Positions 46,669 through 55,598 of a stretch of DNA of 61,476 nt are shown in pieces; positions within the stretch are counted from its first letter, which is position 1, and every line of letters starts with the position of its first letter. The notes under the pieces were generated by a model. The model had not been told where the DNA came from. It made no database searches and saw only the letters and a list, made by a program, of their open reading frames with translations. The position numbers and the translations under genes were made by a program. The stretch spans positions 1 to 61,476 of the forward strand of contig LNEW01000171.1 of assembly GCA_001464375.1 (NCBI GenBank), given 5' to 3'. Source of the stretch: Rhodospirillales bacterium Ga0074136. Lineage in GTDB: Bacteria; Pseudomonadota; Alphaproteobacteria; Acetobacterales; Acetobacteraceae.

Positions 46669-47985
46669 ATGTCCGCATCCGATGTCGCCGCCCGCGTGGC
46701 AGCCGCCGCGCAAGCCGGCGGGGAGGCCTCGGTGGCCTTCCTGCGCGAGCTGATCCGCCTGCAGCAATCCGGCGAGGAAGCGGTCCAGGCCCGCATCGCG
46801 CAGGCGGCCGAAGCCGCCGGCTGCACCGTGGAACGCCGCCGCTACAGGCCGGCCGATGTCCAGCTGCGTGAGGAATTCGCCGCGGAAGCCGCCATCGCCG
46901 CCGAGGAGCGCGTGGCGGTGCTGGCCCGCCTGCCGGGCACCGGCGGCGGGCGCAGCGTGATCTTCTTCGCCCACCCGGATGGCGAGGCCTTCCAGCCGCA
47001 GCATGGCTGGACGCATGACCCCTTCTCCGGCGAGGTCGCACGGGGGCGCATCCATGGCTGGGGCGTGGCCGACGACCTGGCGGGCGTCGCCACGATGGTC
47101 GAGGCGGTGCGCGTGCTGCGCGCGGCGGGGCTGCGGCCGAAGGGCGACGTGATCCTGGCCAGCACGCCATCCAAGCGCCATGCGCGCGGCGTGCACGCGC
47201 TGCTGCATGGCGGCGTGAGCGCCGATGCGGCGGTCTATCTGCACCCCGCGGAATCCGGCATCGGCATGCGGGAGGTGAAGGCGCTCGCGCCCGGCCAGCT
47301 GGTGTTCCGCGTGGTGCTGCGCGGCACGCAGCCGCCCACGCAGGAGCCCGGGCACGCCGCCTTCGCGCACCTGGCGGTGAACCCGATCGACCTGGTGCCA
47401 CCGGTGATCGCGGCGCTGCGCGCCCTGGATGCGCGGCGCGGCGCGCGGGTGCACCACCCGGTGCTGCACGCCGCGGTCGGGCGCTCCACCAACCTGCTGA
47501 TCGGCGACATCCGCGCGCTGGGCGATGGGCGTGCCTCGCGCGTGCCGCCGGCGGTGCAGCTGTCCTGCGCGCTCGCTTTCCCGCCCGGCGAAAAGCTGGC
47601 CGATGTGCAGGCCGAGGTGGAGGCGGCGCTGCACGAGGCCGCCGCCGGGGATCCCGCGCTGGGCGCGCATCCGCCGGAGCTGCACTTCGTCTCCGGCGTG
47701 ACCGGCGCGGAGGTGTCGCAGGACCACGCGCTGTGGGCCGCGACCAGCGAGGCGGTGCGCCTGGGCACGGGCACGGCGCCGGAGATCAACCCCCTCCACA
47801 CATCATCCGACATCCGAAACCCCATGGTGCAATCGGGGATTCCCTGCGTCGGGCTGGGGCCGCTGTGCGGCGACCTCACGCAGAATGGCGGGCGCGACGA
47901 ATGGGTGGATGTTGCGGACTACAAGCGCGGCGTCGCGGTGATCGCCGCGCTGATCGGGCTGTGGTGCGGCGCGGCAGAGGGCTGA
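46669..47985 (+). CDS. M20-family-like peptidase/deacylase
   Basis: 438 residues. Zinc-ligand positions are seen as FFAHPDGEAF, GWGVADDLAGV and the late INPLHTSSDIRNPM. The segment where most M20 enzymes have the catalytic Glu pair reads ASTPSKRHARGVHA, so the general base may be missing or placed differently. The region PAESGIGMREVKAL and the tail DEWVDVADYKR suggest a defined sub-family. It may hydrolyse an acyl-amino acid or peptide, or be a binding protein only. There is no signal peptide. Confidence 0.85.
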   Translation: MSASDVAARVAAAAQAGGEASVAFLRELIRLQQSGEEAVQARIAQAAEAAGCTVERRRYRPADVQLREEFAAEAAIAAEERVAVLARLPGTGGGRSVIFFAHPDGEAFQPQHGWTHDPFSGEVARGRIHGWGVADDLAGVATMVEAVRVLRAAGLRPKGDVILASTPSKRHARGVHALLHGGVSADAAVYLHPAESGIGMREVKALAPGQLVFRVVLRGTQPPTQEPGHAAFAHLAVNPIDLVPPVIAALRALDARRGARVHHPVLHAAVGRSTNLLIGDIRALGDGRASRVPPAVQLSCALAFPPGEKLADVQAEVEAALHEAAAGDPALGAHPPELHFVSGVTGAEVSQDHALWAATSEAVRLGTGTAPEINPLHTSSDIRNPMVQSGIPCVGLGPLCGDLTQNGGRDEWVDVADYKRGVAVIAALIGLWCGAAEG

Positions 47986-48006
47986 CCCTCCGCCGCGGCC
48001 GCGCTT

Positions 48007-51000
48007 TCAGGCGAATTCGATGGCCGCGGGACCGAGCCGCGTCACATCGATCAGCGTGACCGAACCGCCATCGCTGAGCACGAGCAGCAGGTCGTCGACC
48101 CCATCGGCATCGGCATCGAGCACCGTGCGGGCAGTGACGTCGATCCCGTCCTCGATGCGGATGCGATCTCCCGCACCGAAATCGGTGATGGTGTCGAGAC
48201 CGGATCCGGCGCCGAAGATGAACAGGTCGCCGCTCGCCCCGCCGCTCAGCAGGTCGTTGCCGACGCCGCCGATGATCGTATCGGGACTCTCGCCGCCCAG
48301 GATGGTGTCCGCACCCATGTCGCCCAGCAGGCTGTCGCGCCCCGTGCCGCCATCGATCACGTCGTTGCCGTCGCCGCCATCGATCGTATCCCGGCTGTCG
48401 CCGCCGCGCAGCGTGTCGTGACCGCCGCCGCCAAGAAGGGTGTCGAGGCCGCTGCCGCCCTCGATCAGGTCATCCCCGTCATGGCCTTCGATCATGTCGA
48501 AGCCGGCACCGCCGAGGAGGACGTCGGCGCCGATGCCGCCGGCCATGATGTCGTTGCCGTTGCCGCCGTCGATGGTATCTGCGCCATCGCCGCCCGACAG
48601 GCTGTCATTGCCTGAGGCGCCCATGATCGCGTCGTCGTCGTCGCCGCCGTCGATCGTGTCGTTGCGCAGGCCGCCATTCAGGGTGTCGTCGCCCGCACCG
48701 CCCGACAGCGTGTTGAAGCCGGCATCCCCGTAGACCAGGTCGTTGCCGCTGCCGGCCTCGATGCTGTCGTTGCCGCCGTCGCCGCGGATGGTATCGGCGC
48801 CGGCGCCCCCGAGGACCGTGTCGCTGCCCGTCCCGGCCAGGATGGCGTCATCGCCGGAGCCGGCGTCGATGCTGTCGCTGCCACTGCCGGCATCGACCGT
48901 ATCGTTGCCCGCACCCGCCAGGACCGTATCGGCCCTGCCAAGCCCGAGCAGGCTGTCATCGCCAGCGGAGCCCTCGAGCAGCCCGGCGCCGCTCAGCACG
49001 ATGCCATCCAGCACCGTGTCCTCGGCCACGGCGTTGAGATTCTGGATGCGCGTGTCGCCCGATGCCGCGGTGTCGGCCTTGTCGAAGGCCGCGTCCGGGG
49101 TGGCGTGGAAGTCCTGCAGGAAGTCCTTCAGCGCCTGCTGTTCGCCCAACGCACCGGTCGGCGCGACGGAAATGTCCGTCGTCTCGTCCAGCACGGGGCC
49201 GAGCGAGCCGTCCTCCAGCAGGTAGCGGAAATTCTCGCCATTGGCCTTGATCGGGTAGCCGTCGCCGCCCTGGGCCAGGAAGCTCAGCGTCACCACGCTG
49301 ATCAGCGCCGGCGCGTCGGTGCTCACCGCGCCGTCCTCGATGATGCGGGCGATGACGTCGCCGTTCTCGTCGATCGCGGCCACGTTCAGCACGCGCGACC
49401 CCGCCGGCAGGTCGGGATCAAAGGAGATCGACAGCCCGCCGAGCTGCGGGAAACGCCCCTGGTTGCCCAGGCTGGCGAAGCCGTGTTCCAGGATCGCCTT
49501 CAGCCCGGCCGCCGTGGTGTCGAACACCACGAGCCGGTTGTTGAAGCGCAGCGAGTTCTCGATGTCGAGGGTGGAGATGCCGCCCTCTGGCTTGCCGGCA
49601 TCGGGATTGGCGATCGGCGGATCCTTGTCGCCGGTCACCACGTCCACCGCGCCGATCGCGGTGCGGATGCCGCCACCGTTCTTCAGCGAGACCACCAGCG
49701 CGCCCGCGCCCAGCGCCTGCTGCGCGGCGAACATGTTGGCGTCGGCCGTAAGGTTGCCGAGGTTGGTCTCCTGGTTGCGCACCTGGTTGCGCTCGCCTTC
49801 CAGGTAGACTTCGGTGAAACCCCAGATCTCGCCGTCCTTGGCCGCGATCACCGCCTGAACGGCGTCGGTGATGTCGGCGACCTGCTCGCCCTTGGTGCCT
49901 TCGGCGAAGGCGGTGGTGTCGAGGTCGGCCTCGGCCACGCCCCAGGCCTCGGCCACGTTCTCGCGCGTCGCGGCATAGGCGCCGTTGATCGCGGGATCGA
50001 GGCTGTCGGTGATGATGCGGCCCTGGTCGTCGAACTCCACCACCAGGCGCCCGAGGTAGGTGAATTCATTGTCGGTGTTGACGATCAGCGTGGTGCCGCC
50101 ATCCGCGCCGTTGGCCAGGATCGGGTAGGTGTCGGCGAAGTCCGCCGCATGGCCCGGGAAGGCCACCGCGACGTCGGTCTCGTCGCCCAGGCGGGTGTTC
50201 GACCCGCCGGCCAGGATGATGTCCACGTCCTCAAGCAGCGTCGCCAGCTCGACCTCGAAGGCGATCTGCTGGAGGTGCGCCATCAGGATGATCTTGTCGA
50301 CACCCTGCGCGGTCAGGTCGTCGATGACGATCTGGAGCTGCGCGGCGAGCAGCGCCATGTCGTTCGCCTCGAGCCCGTCGCCGGCGAAGCCCTTCACCTC
50401 GACCCCGCCGGTCGAGGCGATGGATTCCACGATCTGCGTGGTCACGCCGACCAGGCCGATCTTCTCGCCGCCCTTGTCCACCACGGCGGAGGGCACGATC
50501 CGCCCGGCCAGCGCCGTCGCGTTCTCCAGACCGTTCACGCCCACCGTCTCGGTGTAGCGGCCGCGGATATCGGCATCGCCGGAGAAATCGAGATTCGCCG
50601 TGAGATACGGGAAGGCGGCATCCGCCACGGCATCGGAGAAGGCGCGCGTGCCGAAGTCGAATTCATGGTTGCCGACGGTCGAGGCTTCCACGCCGATGCG
50701 GTTGTGGATCTCGATATCCGCCGCGCCGGGATTGTCGCCCTTATTGTGCGTGGCGGCGACCGTGGGGTCGGTGCCGGCCGCGAAGAACGGGCTCGGGATG
50801 AAGTTGTCGCCGCCGGCCAGGATCAGCGTATTCGCGTAGTCGTCCTCGAAGGCATCGACCAGCGCCGCCAGGTTCGGCGCGGTGGTCGAGGCCAGCAGCC
50901 CCGCCTCGGCATCCGAGAAGTGCAGAAGCTGCAGCGTGAAGGTGGCGTTCAGCGTGTAGATGCTGGTGGTGTTGCTGCCCTCGTTGGGCACCAGCAGCAG

Positions 51001-52401
51001 CGGTGCGCCGCCAGGCGCGTCCTCCGCCGGGACGAAGGTGATCACTTCCGGCGCGTCGTCGCCGGGCGTGGTGAAGATGCCGGTGAAGGTGAAGTCGGCC
51101 GGGCCGTCCATGCGGAAGGACAGCACCGCGTCGGCGCGCTCGAGGCCGACGAAGACATAGGTGTTGCCGCCGATCTGGCCGAAGGTGATGCCCTCGGGCT
51201 CGACGCCCTTGTTGTCGTCGCGGCCGCCATCGTAATTCGCCGGGAACTGCTCGGCGATGATGGTGTCGAGTAGGTTGCCGCTGTCGAACACCAGCGTGCC
51301 GTCGGTGTCCCACACCGAGAAGGACCGGCCGCCGAAGACATAGAGTTCCTCGTACTGGCCGTCATTGTCGATGTCGCCGAGGGTGGTCGTCACCGTCAGC
51401 CGGGCAAGTGCGGCGTTGGCATCCGCATCGGGGAAGGCCACCGGGTCGAGCGTAAGGCCCGACACCCGCGATTCCTCGTTGAAGCCCGGCCAGTCGCGGG
51501 CATCGCCTTCGTTCGCCGTCACCAGGTAGGTGGTGCCGCTGAAATCCACGGCAGCGATGCCGTCCGGATTGTACATGCCGAACAGGCTGTCGAAGGTGCG
51601 CGGTGCGAAGCCGCCATCGCGGTCATTGGCCGAGATCTCGTTGCCCGGCAGCGAATGGTCCTTGAAGCCGAGGGAGACGATGGACGTGAAGGTCGCGCTC
51701 GGGATGTCGAGCACGGCAATCGCGTTCGCCTCCTGCAGCACGACATACGCCTTGGTCGGGTCGTTGGGGTCGACCGCGATGTATTCGGGTTCGAGATCCT
51801 GCGCGACGGTCGCGCCCGGCCCGAAGAGCCGCACGCCGGCATCCGACAGCGCCTGCGCCTGGCCGTTGAAGGCGCTGAAGCCGGCGGTCGAAACCGTGCC
51901 GGTCGCGACATCGATGATGCTGACCGATCCCTCGGGGTCGACGCTGTCGGCCGCGCCGTAGGAATTCGGCTCGCCCTCGTTGGCCGTGAGCAGTTTCGTA
52001 CCGTCGGGCGTGAAGCTGATCTGGTCAGGCTGGGCGCCCACGGTGACGAAGTCGGCGCCGGCGAAATCACGCGCCGTCAGCGTCACGCTATCGCCGCTGC
52101 GCGCCACGTCGAGGATGACGACCTTGCCCGGGTCGGTCTTCGGCACGGATTCGAGCGCGACGGCCAGCACCCCGTCGCGTGCTGCGATGCTGTTGACCAG
52201 GCCGTAACCGGTGGTGTCGAGGCTGGACAGAATGTCGCCCGTCAGCGGGTCCACCACGTCGATACCGTCGGGGCCAGCGATGAACATCAGGCCGGTCGAG
52301 GCGTCGTAGGTGGAGACCTCGGCGCCGAGGGCGGCCGAGCCATTGGCCGCGATGTGCTCGATGGTGACGCTGGCCGAGGTGGAAAGCTGCGTGCCCGACA
52401 T
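48007..52401 (-). CDS. Secreted choice-of-anchor/5'-nucleotidase mosaic protein with RTX repeats
   Basis: 1464 residues from ATG 52401, chosen because GGAG lies 7 bp upstream; ATGs at 52416 and 52431 are possible. Part 1 (to about residue 490) is a beta-propeller-like choice-of-anchor region (GAQPDQISFTPDGTKLLTA, DLEPEYIAVDPNDPTKAYV). Part 2 (about 500-1130) is a metallophosphatase/5'-nucleotidase module: LQLLHFSDAEAG, LILAGGDNFIPSP, STVGNHEFDFGTRAF and LKNGGGIRTAIG. Part 3 (about 1180-1415) is a run of calcium-binding RTX nonapeptides of the GGxGxDxxx type. No signal peptide is present, so Type I secretion is expected; no matching ABC exporter is nearby. It may release phosphate from extracellular nucleotides. 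Confidence 0.92.
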   Translation of the reverse strand: MSGTQLSTSASVTIEHIAANGSAALGAEVSTYDASTGLMFIAGPDGIDVVDPLTGDILSSLDTTGYGLVNSIAARDGVLAVALESVPKTDPGKVVILDVARSGDSVTLTARDFAGADFVTVGAQPDQISFTPDGTKLLTANEGEPNSYGAADSVDPEGSVSIIDVATGTVSTAGFSAFNGQAQALSDAGVRLFGPGATVAQDLEPEYIAVDPNDPTKAYVVLQEANAIAVLDIPSATFTSIVSLGFKDHSLPGNEISANDRDGGFAPRTFDSLFGMYNPDGIAAVDFSGTTYLVTANEGDARDWPGFNEESRVSGLTLDPVAFPDADANAALARLTVTTTLGDIDNDGQYEELYVFGGRSFSVWDTDGTLVFDSGNLLDTIIAEQFPANYDGGRDDNKGVEPEGITFGQIGGNTYVFVGLERADAVLSFRMDGPADFTFTGIFTTPGDDAPEVITFVPAEDAPGGAPLLLVPNEGSNTTSIYTLNATFTLQLLHFSDAEAGLLASTTAPNLAALVDAFEDDYANTLILAGGDNFIPSPFFAAGTDPTVAATHNKGDNPGAADIEIHNRIGVEASTVGNHEFDFGTRAFSDAVADAAFPYLTANLDFSGDADIRGRYTETVGVNGLENATALAGRIVPSAVVDKGGEKIGLVGVTTQIVESIASTGGVEVKGFAGDGLEANDMALLAAQLQIVIDDLTAQGVDKIILMAHLQQIAFEVELATLLEDVDIILAGGSNTRLGDETDVAVAFPGHAADFADTYPILANGADGGTTLIVNTDNEFTYLGRLVVEFDDQGRIITDSLDPAINGAYAATRENVAEAWGVAEADLDTTAFAEGTKGEQVADITDAVQAVIAAKDGEIWGFTEVYLEGERNQVRNQETNLGNLTADANMFAAQQALGAGALVVSLKNGGGIRTAIGAVDVVTGDKDPPIANPDAGKPEGGISTLDIENSLRFNNRLVVFDTTAAGLKAILEHGFASLGNQGRFPQLGGLSISFDPDLPAGSRVLNVAAIDENGDVIARIIEDGAVSTDAPALISVVTLSFLAQGGDGYPIKANGENFRYLLEDGSLGPVLDETTDISVAPTGALGEQQALKDFLQDFHATPDAAFDKADTAASGDTRIQNLNAVAEDTVLDGIVLSGAGLLEGSAGDDSLLGLGRADTVLAGAGNDTVDAGSGSDSIDAGSGDDAILAGTGSDTVLGGAGADTIRGDGGNDSIEAGSGNDLVYGDAGFNTLSGGAGDDTLNGGLRNDTIDGGDDDDAIMGASGNDSLSGGDGADTIDGGNGNDIMAGGIGADVLLGGAGFDMIEGHDGDDLIEGGSGLDTLLGGGGHDTLRGGDSRDTIDGGDGNDVIDGGTGRDSLLGDMGADTILGGESPDTIIGGVGNDLLSGGASGDLFIFGAGSGLDTITDFGAGDRIRIEDGIDVTARTVLDADADGVDDLLLVLSDGGSVTLIDVTRLGPAAIEFA

Positions 52402-52484
52402 AAGGTACTCCGGCATTGGATGAGATTGCATGCCGGATAGGACGAGGAACGCGCGGCCTCCCGCACGGGTCGGTGACCGGATCG

Positions 52485-52500
52485 TTAAAGATTTGTTTAC
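52485..52500 (-). promoter_or_regulatory. Candidate CtrA-type box upstream of the RTX gene
   Basis: TTAA (52485-52488), seven bases, then TTTAC (52496-52500) departs from the alphaproteobacterial CtrA half-site pair TTAA-N7-TTAAC by a single base. It lies in an AT-rich island about 90 bp upstream of the RTX gene start, so it may regulate that gene. A short motif like this can occur by chance. Confidence 0.3.
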
Positions 52501-52525
52501 GTTCGGTCGCGGCCGTCGCGCGGCG

Positions 52526-52705
52526 TCACGCCACGCGGCAGTTCCACGCCATCAGCGCCGGGATGCTCGCCATGCCGCGGAAACGCGCGACGCCAACGAA
52601 GACCAGGCTCGTGCCGACGAAGCCGGCAAGGCCGTGCAAGACCGGCGCGACCAGCAGCACGCCCGCCAGCATCGGCGAACCGACGGCAATCTGCACCTGG
52701 CGCAT
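52526..52705 (-). pseudogene. Fragment of a DUF2892/rhodanese-type membrane protein
   Basis: A 59-residue stretch, MRQVQIAVGSPMLAGVLLVA, then HGLAGFVGTSLVFVGVARF and a Met/Trp tail, looks like the two-helix DUF2892 end of rhodanese-type membrane proteins. The expected N-terminal part is absent, because a fragment on the other strand starts 43 bp away. The remains sit between the RTX gene promoter and another gene and look like a decayed site. Confidence 0.5.
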
Positions 52706-52747
52706 CAGCGGCAGGGGCGCGCGGCGCATTGGGGCTGCGAACCGCCA

Positions 52748-52910
52748 CCGGTGCATGTCGTGGCCATGGGCTGCGACATCGCCCGCGCACCGGAGCTGGT
52801 CTATGCGGAGGGGCTCGACCTCGAGGCGGCAGCGGTGGGCATCGGCCTGTCCTGCCAATTGTGCGACCGCGCGGAGTGCCGGTCGCGCGCCGTATCGCTT
52901 CGAGACGGGG
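52748..52910 (+). pseudogene. Fragment of a short-chain-fatty-acid type regulator (DUF2083, ScfR-like)
   Basis: The frame reads VVAMGCDIARAPELVYAEGL, then GIGLSCQLCDRAECRSRAV. This is the C-terminal end of XRE regulators with a DUF2083 domain, including the paired Cys of CQLCDRAEC. The helix-turn-helix and ImmA-like parts are missing upstream. It overlaps no credible complete gene, and the acidic gene on the minus strand begins its stop codon 17 bp further right. Confidence 0.5.
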
Positions 52911-52926
52911 GCGCGGCCGACCGCGG

Positions 52927-53400
52927 TCAGCCCAGCGCCCAGTCCTCCCGCACCGGCTCGACCCAGCTCGGGTCCCAGTAGGGCTCGCCGCTGACCTGTT
53001 CGGGCAGGGCGTCCTCGGGCGGCGCCTCCAGGGCGGCGAGGGCGGCCATGAAGGCATCCTCGTCATCGACCAGGGCCGGATCGAGGCCGAAGGCCTCGGC
53101 CAATTCGGCACGCATCGCGGCATCGAGGCCGGGTTCGGGTGCGTAGCTGTCGGCCAGCATCGCGTCGAGTTCCTCGATCGTCGGGAAGGCGTCCTCCGGC
53201 ACCAGCGTGAAGGGCGCCCCGGGGGTGGGCGGTGGCTCGACCGCGGGGGCTTCCACCTGCATGGGGGCAACGGCGCCGACCACCGCCGGCGCCAGAGCGG
53301 GGTCTTCGCCCGCCAGCAGCGCGGCCAGCATCCGCGGATCATCCACCAGGAGCATCAGGGGGTCTAAGGGCGGGATCATGGACATGGCGCGTCTCGGCAT
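52927..53400 (-). CDS. Acidic hypothetical protein
   Basis: 157 residues from ATG 53400 (ATG 53385 possible). It is rich in Ala, Pro, Asp and Glu, with a short N-terminal stretch DPLMLLVDDPRMLAALLAGE and patches such as PTIEELDAMLAD and DAFMAALAAL that suggest amphipathic helices. No domain is recognised, and no signal or membrane segment is present. It is transcribed toward the decayed fragments and shares a promoter region with gshB on the other side. Coding seems likely because the acidic composition is unlike a shadow frame. Confidence 0.55.
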   Translation of the reverse strand: MPRRAMSMIPPLDPLMLLVDDPRMLAALLAGEDPALAPAVVGAVAPMQVEAPAVEPPPTPGAPFTLVPEDAFPTIEELDAMLADSYAPEPGLDAAMRAELAEAFGLDPALVDDEDAFMAALAALEAPPEDALPEQVSGEPYWDPSWVEPVREDWALG

Positions 53401-53590
53401 TTCGCGAGGGGCGCGGCGTCCTGCCGCATCACCGGTCCCGAAGGACCTTAAGGATGCGGCAACCTATGCCACGCCTGCGGCAGATGCTAACCAGAAATCG
53501 TATCGTGTTAACTTAAAACAACCGTGAGTTGTGCCTCTGTCTGCCGCGCCCACCCCTGGCGCATTGGCGCGCGCAATGGCACGACGGCAT

Positions 53591-53636
53591 CAAGCGGTCC
53601 GTCCCGGACCCATGTCCAAGCGGTCCGTCCCGGACC
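53591..53636. repeat. Two perfect 20-bp direct repeats, each a hairpin
   Basis: CAAGCGGTCCGTCCCGGACC occurs at 53591-53610 and 53617-53636, 6 bp apart. Inside each, GGTCCG pairs with CGGACC around TCC. They lie 20 bp upstream of the gshB start in its leader, so they could bind a regulator, fold in the mRNA, or be a small dispersed repeat family. Confidence 0.7.
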
Positions 53637-53655
53637 AGGTTCAGGAATGCGCCCC

Positions 53656-54612
53656 ATGACCCGCAGCCTTCGCGTCGCGGTCCAGATGGACCCGATCGAG
53701 ACCATCAACATCGACGCCGATTCCACCTTCGCCCTGATGCTGGAGGCGCAGGCGCGCGGTCATGCGCTGTGGCACTACCACGTGCGCGACCTCTCACTTC
53801 GCGGCGGGCGCGTCACCGCCTGGGCGAAGCCGGTGCAGGTGCGGCGCGACTACGGCAATCACTTCACCTTCGGCGCGGAGGAGGAGCTCGACCTCGGCAC
53901 CGGTGCCGACGTGGTGCTGATGCGCCAGGACCCGCCCTTCGACATGGGCTACATCACCGCGACCCACATGCTCGAGCACATCCATCCGGGGACGCTGGTG
54001 GTGAACGACCCGGCGTCCGTGCGCAACGCGCCCGAGAAGCTGTTCGTCACGCATTTCCCCGACCTGATGCCGGTCACGATGGTGACCGCCGACCGCAGGC
54101 GCATCGCCGCCTTCCGCGCCGAACACGGCGACATCATCATCAAGCCGCTGTTCGGCAATGGCGGCGCCGGCGTGTTCCACCTGCGCCCCGAAGACCCGAA
54201 CATGAACGCGCTGGTCGAGATGTTCACCGAACGCTCGCGCGAACCGCTGGTGATCCAGAAATACGTCCCGGCGGTGCGCGAGGGCGACAAGCGCATCATC
54301 CTGGTGGATGGCGTGGCGATGGGGGCGATCAACCGTGTCCCCGCGGCGGGAGAAGCCCGGTCGAACATGCATGTCGGCGGCCGCCCGGAACCCACCACGC
54401 TGACCGATCGCGAGCGCGAGATCTGCGCCGCCATCGGCCCCGAGCTGAAGGCGCGCGGCATGATCTTCGTGGGCATCGACGTGATCGGCGGCTTCCTGAC
54501 CGAGATCAACGTGACATCGCCGACCGGTCTGCAGGAGATCGCGCGCTTCGACGGCGTGCATCTGGAACGCGCGATCTGGGATGCGATCGAGGCGAAGGTG
54601 GCGTCGCGCTGA
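53656..54612 (+). CDS. gshB: Glutathione synthase
   Basis: 318 residues, full length. ATP-grasp enzyme joining gamma-glutamylcysteine and glycine. N-terminal [20 protein letters not shown], central [19 protein letters not shown] and the ATP-binding [15 protein letters not shown], with the C-terminal [22 protein letters not shown] 53656 was used; ATG 53647 is possible. A GST gene follows 128 bp downstream across a hairpin repeat array, so glutathione synthesis and use may be co-expressed. Confidence 0.95.
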   Translation: MTRSLRVAVQMDPIETINIDADSTFALMLEAQARGHALWHYHVRDLSLRGGRVTAWAKPVQVRRDYGNHFTFGAEEELDLGTGADVVLMRQDPPFDMGYITATHMLEHIHPGTLVVNDPASVRNAPEKLFVTHFPDLMPVTMVTADRRRIAAFRAEHGDIIIKPLFGNGGAGVFHLRPEDPNMNALVEMFTERSREPLVIQKYVPAVREGDKRIILVDGVAMGAINRVPAAGEARSNMHVGGRPEPTTLTDREREICAAIGPELKARGMIFVGIDVIGGFLTEINVTSPTGLQEIARFDGVHLERAIWDAIEAKVASR

Positions 54613-54614
54613 AG

Positions 54615-54734
54615 CGCGCTGAAGGCGCGGGGGAGAAGTGCGCTGAAGGCGCGCGGGAGAGGCGCGCTGAAGGCGCGCGGGAGAAGCGCGCTGACGGCGC
54701 GCGGGAGCGACGCGCTGGATGGCGCGCGGGGGAG
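54615..54734. repeat. Five tandem 24-bp hairpin repeats between gshB and a GST
   Basis: Unit near GCGCGCTGAAGGCGCGCGGG followed by AGAA. Five units, with CTGA at 54619, 54643, 54667, 54691 and (as CTGG) 54715, each 24 bp. In each unit GCGCGC and GCGCGC flank TGAAG, so every unit is a small hairpin. The array is open in the GST's frame (eight-residue period RAEGAREK) and also in other frames. Confidence 0.85.
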
Positions 54735-54740
54735 GCGGGG

Positions 54741-55349
54741 ATGCTGAAGCTCTGGGGCCGGGTGAACTCGGTCAACGTGAAGAAGGTGCTGTGGATGCTC
54801 GAGGAGCTCGGCGTCGCATATGAGCGCGCCGACGCAGGCATGGAGCATGGCGTGGTGAACACGCCGGCCTATCGCGCCATGAACCCCAACGGCCGCGTGC
54901 CGACCATCGAGGATGGCAGCTTCACGCTATATGAATCGAATTCGATCCTGCGTTACCTCGCGATGAAGCACGCCAGCGTGCTGTATCCGGCGGAACCGGC
55001 AGCGCGCGCGTCCGCCGACCGTTGGATGGACTGGCAGCTCTCCACCCTGGGGCCAGCCGAGCGCAACCTGTTCTGGGGCCTGGTGCGCACGCCGCCCGAG
55101 AAGCGCGACATGGCCGCTGTGATGGCGGCGGCGAAGGCGGCCGGGGAATGCTGGGCCATGCTGGATGCCCATATCGCGAAGCATGGCGGGCCGTTCATCG
55201 ACGGCGCGGCGATGACGATCGCGGACATCGTTCTGGGCTGCTACGCGCGGCGGTGGTTCGGGGAGGAAGTGCGGGTCGAGGGGATGCCGGTGCTGCCGGC
55301 GCTGTCGGCCTGGTATGCGGCGGTCGGGGCGCGGCCGCCGTGCCGATGA
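54741..55349 (+). CDS. Glutathione S-transferase family protein
   Basis: 202 residues. VNSVNVKKVLWMLEELGVAYE is the N-terminal glutathione-site helix region, with the later MNPNGRVPTIEDGSFTLYES. The all-helical C-terminal half follows (MTIADIVLGCYARRWFG). The start at ATG 54741 has GGAGG just upstream; the frame is open through the repeat array to gshB, so an N-terminal repeat extension cannot be excluded. Likely conjugation or isomerase activity; the substrate is unknown. Confidence 0.9.
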   Translation: MLKLWGRVNSVNVKKVLWMLEELGVAYERADAGMEHGVVNTPAYRAMNPNGRVPTIEDGSFTLYESNSILRYLAMKHASVLYPAEPAARASADRWMDWQLSTLGPAERNLFWGLVRTPPEKRDMAAVMAAAKAAGECWAMLDAHIAKHGGPFIDGAAMTIADIVLGCYARRWFGEEVRVEGMPVLPALSAWYAAVGARPPCR

Positions 55350-55598
55350 CGTGACGCGGCTGGCGTCGCCGCGGGCGGGGATGGCGCTGCGAGGCGGATG
55401 TCGACGCCGTCGTCGCGCAGCGCCCGGACCAGGCTGCTCAGGCATGGCGCCAGGTGAGCCGGACGTGTTCACGACGGATGCGCGGGACCGCAGCACCCAG
55501 CAGCTGTTGCGGTGGCACCTCGACGATGTCGCCCGGCGCTGAGCCGACGTTTGCGGAAGATCAAGGCTGCGTCATCTTGCTGCGCTCAGCCTTATGGT

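Noticed and set aside
53480..53525. AT-rich stretch upstream of gshB considered as an integration site.
   Set aside because: No flanking direct repeats and no mobile gene; a promoter region shared by the two divergent genes explains it better.
54615..54734. The repeat array looked briefly like a CRISPR array.
   Set aside because: There are no unique spacers; the units abut each other, and no cas genes are near.
55350..55598. Weak open frames upstream of the lipoprotein trio.
   Set aside because: No frame gives a credible protein; the stretch more probably holds the promoter and possibly unidentifiable gene remains.
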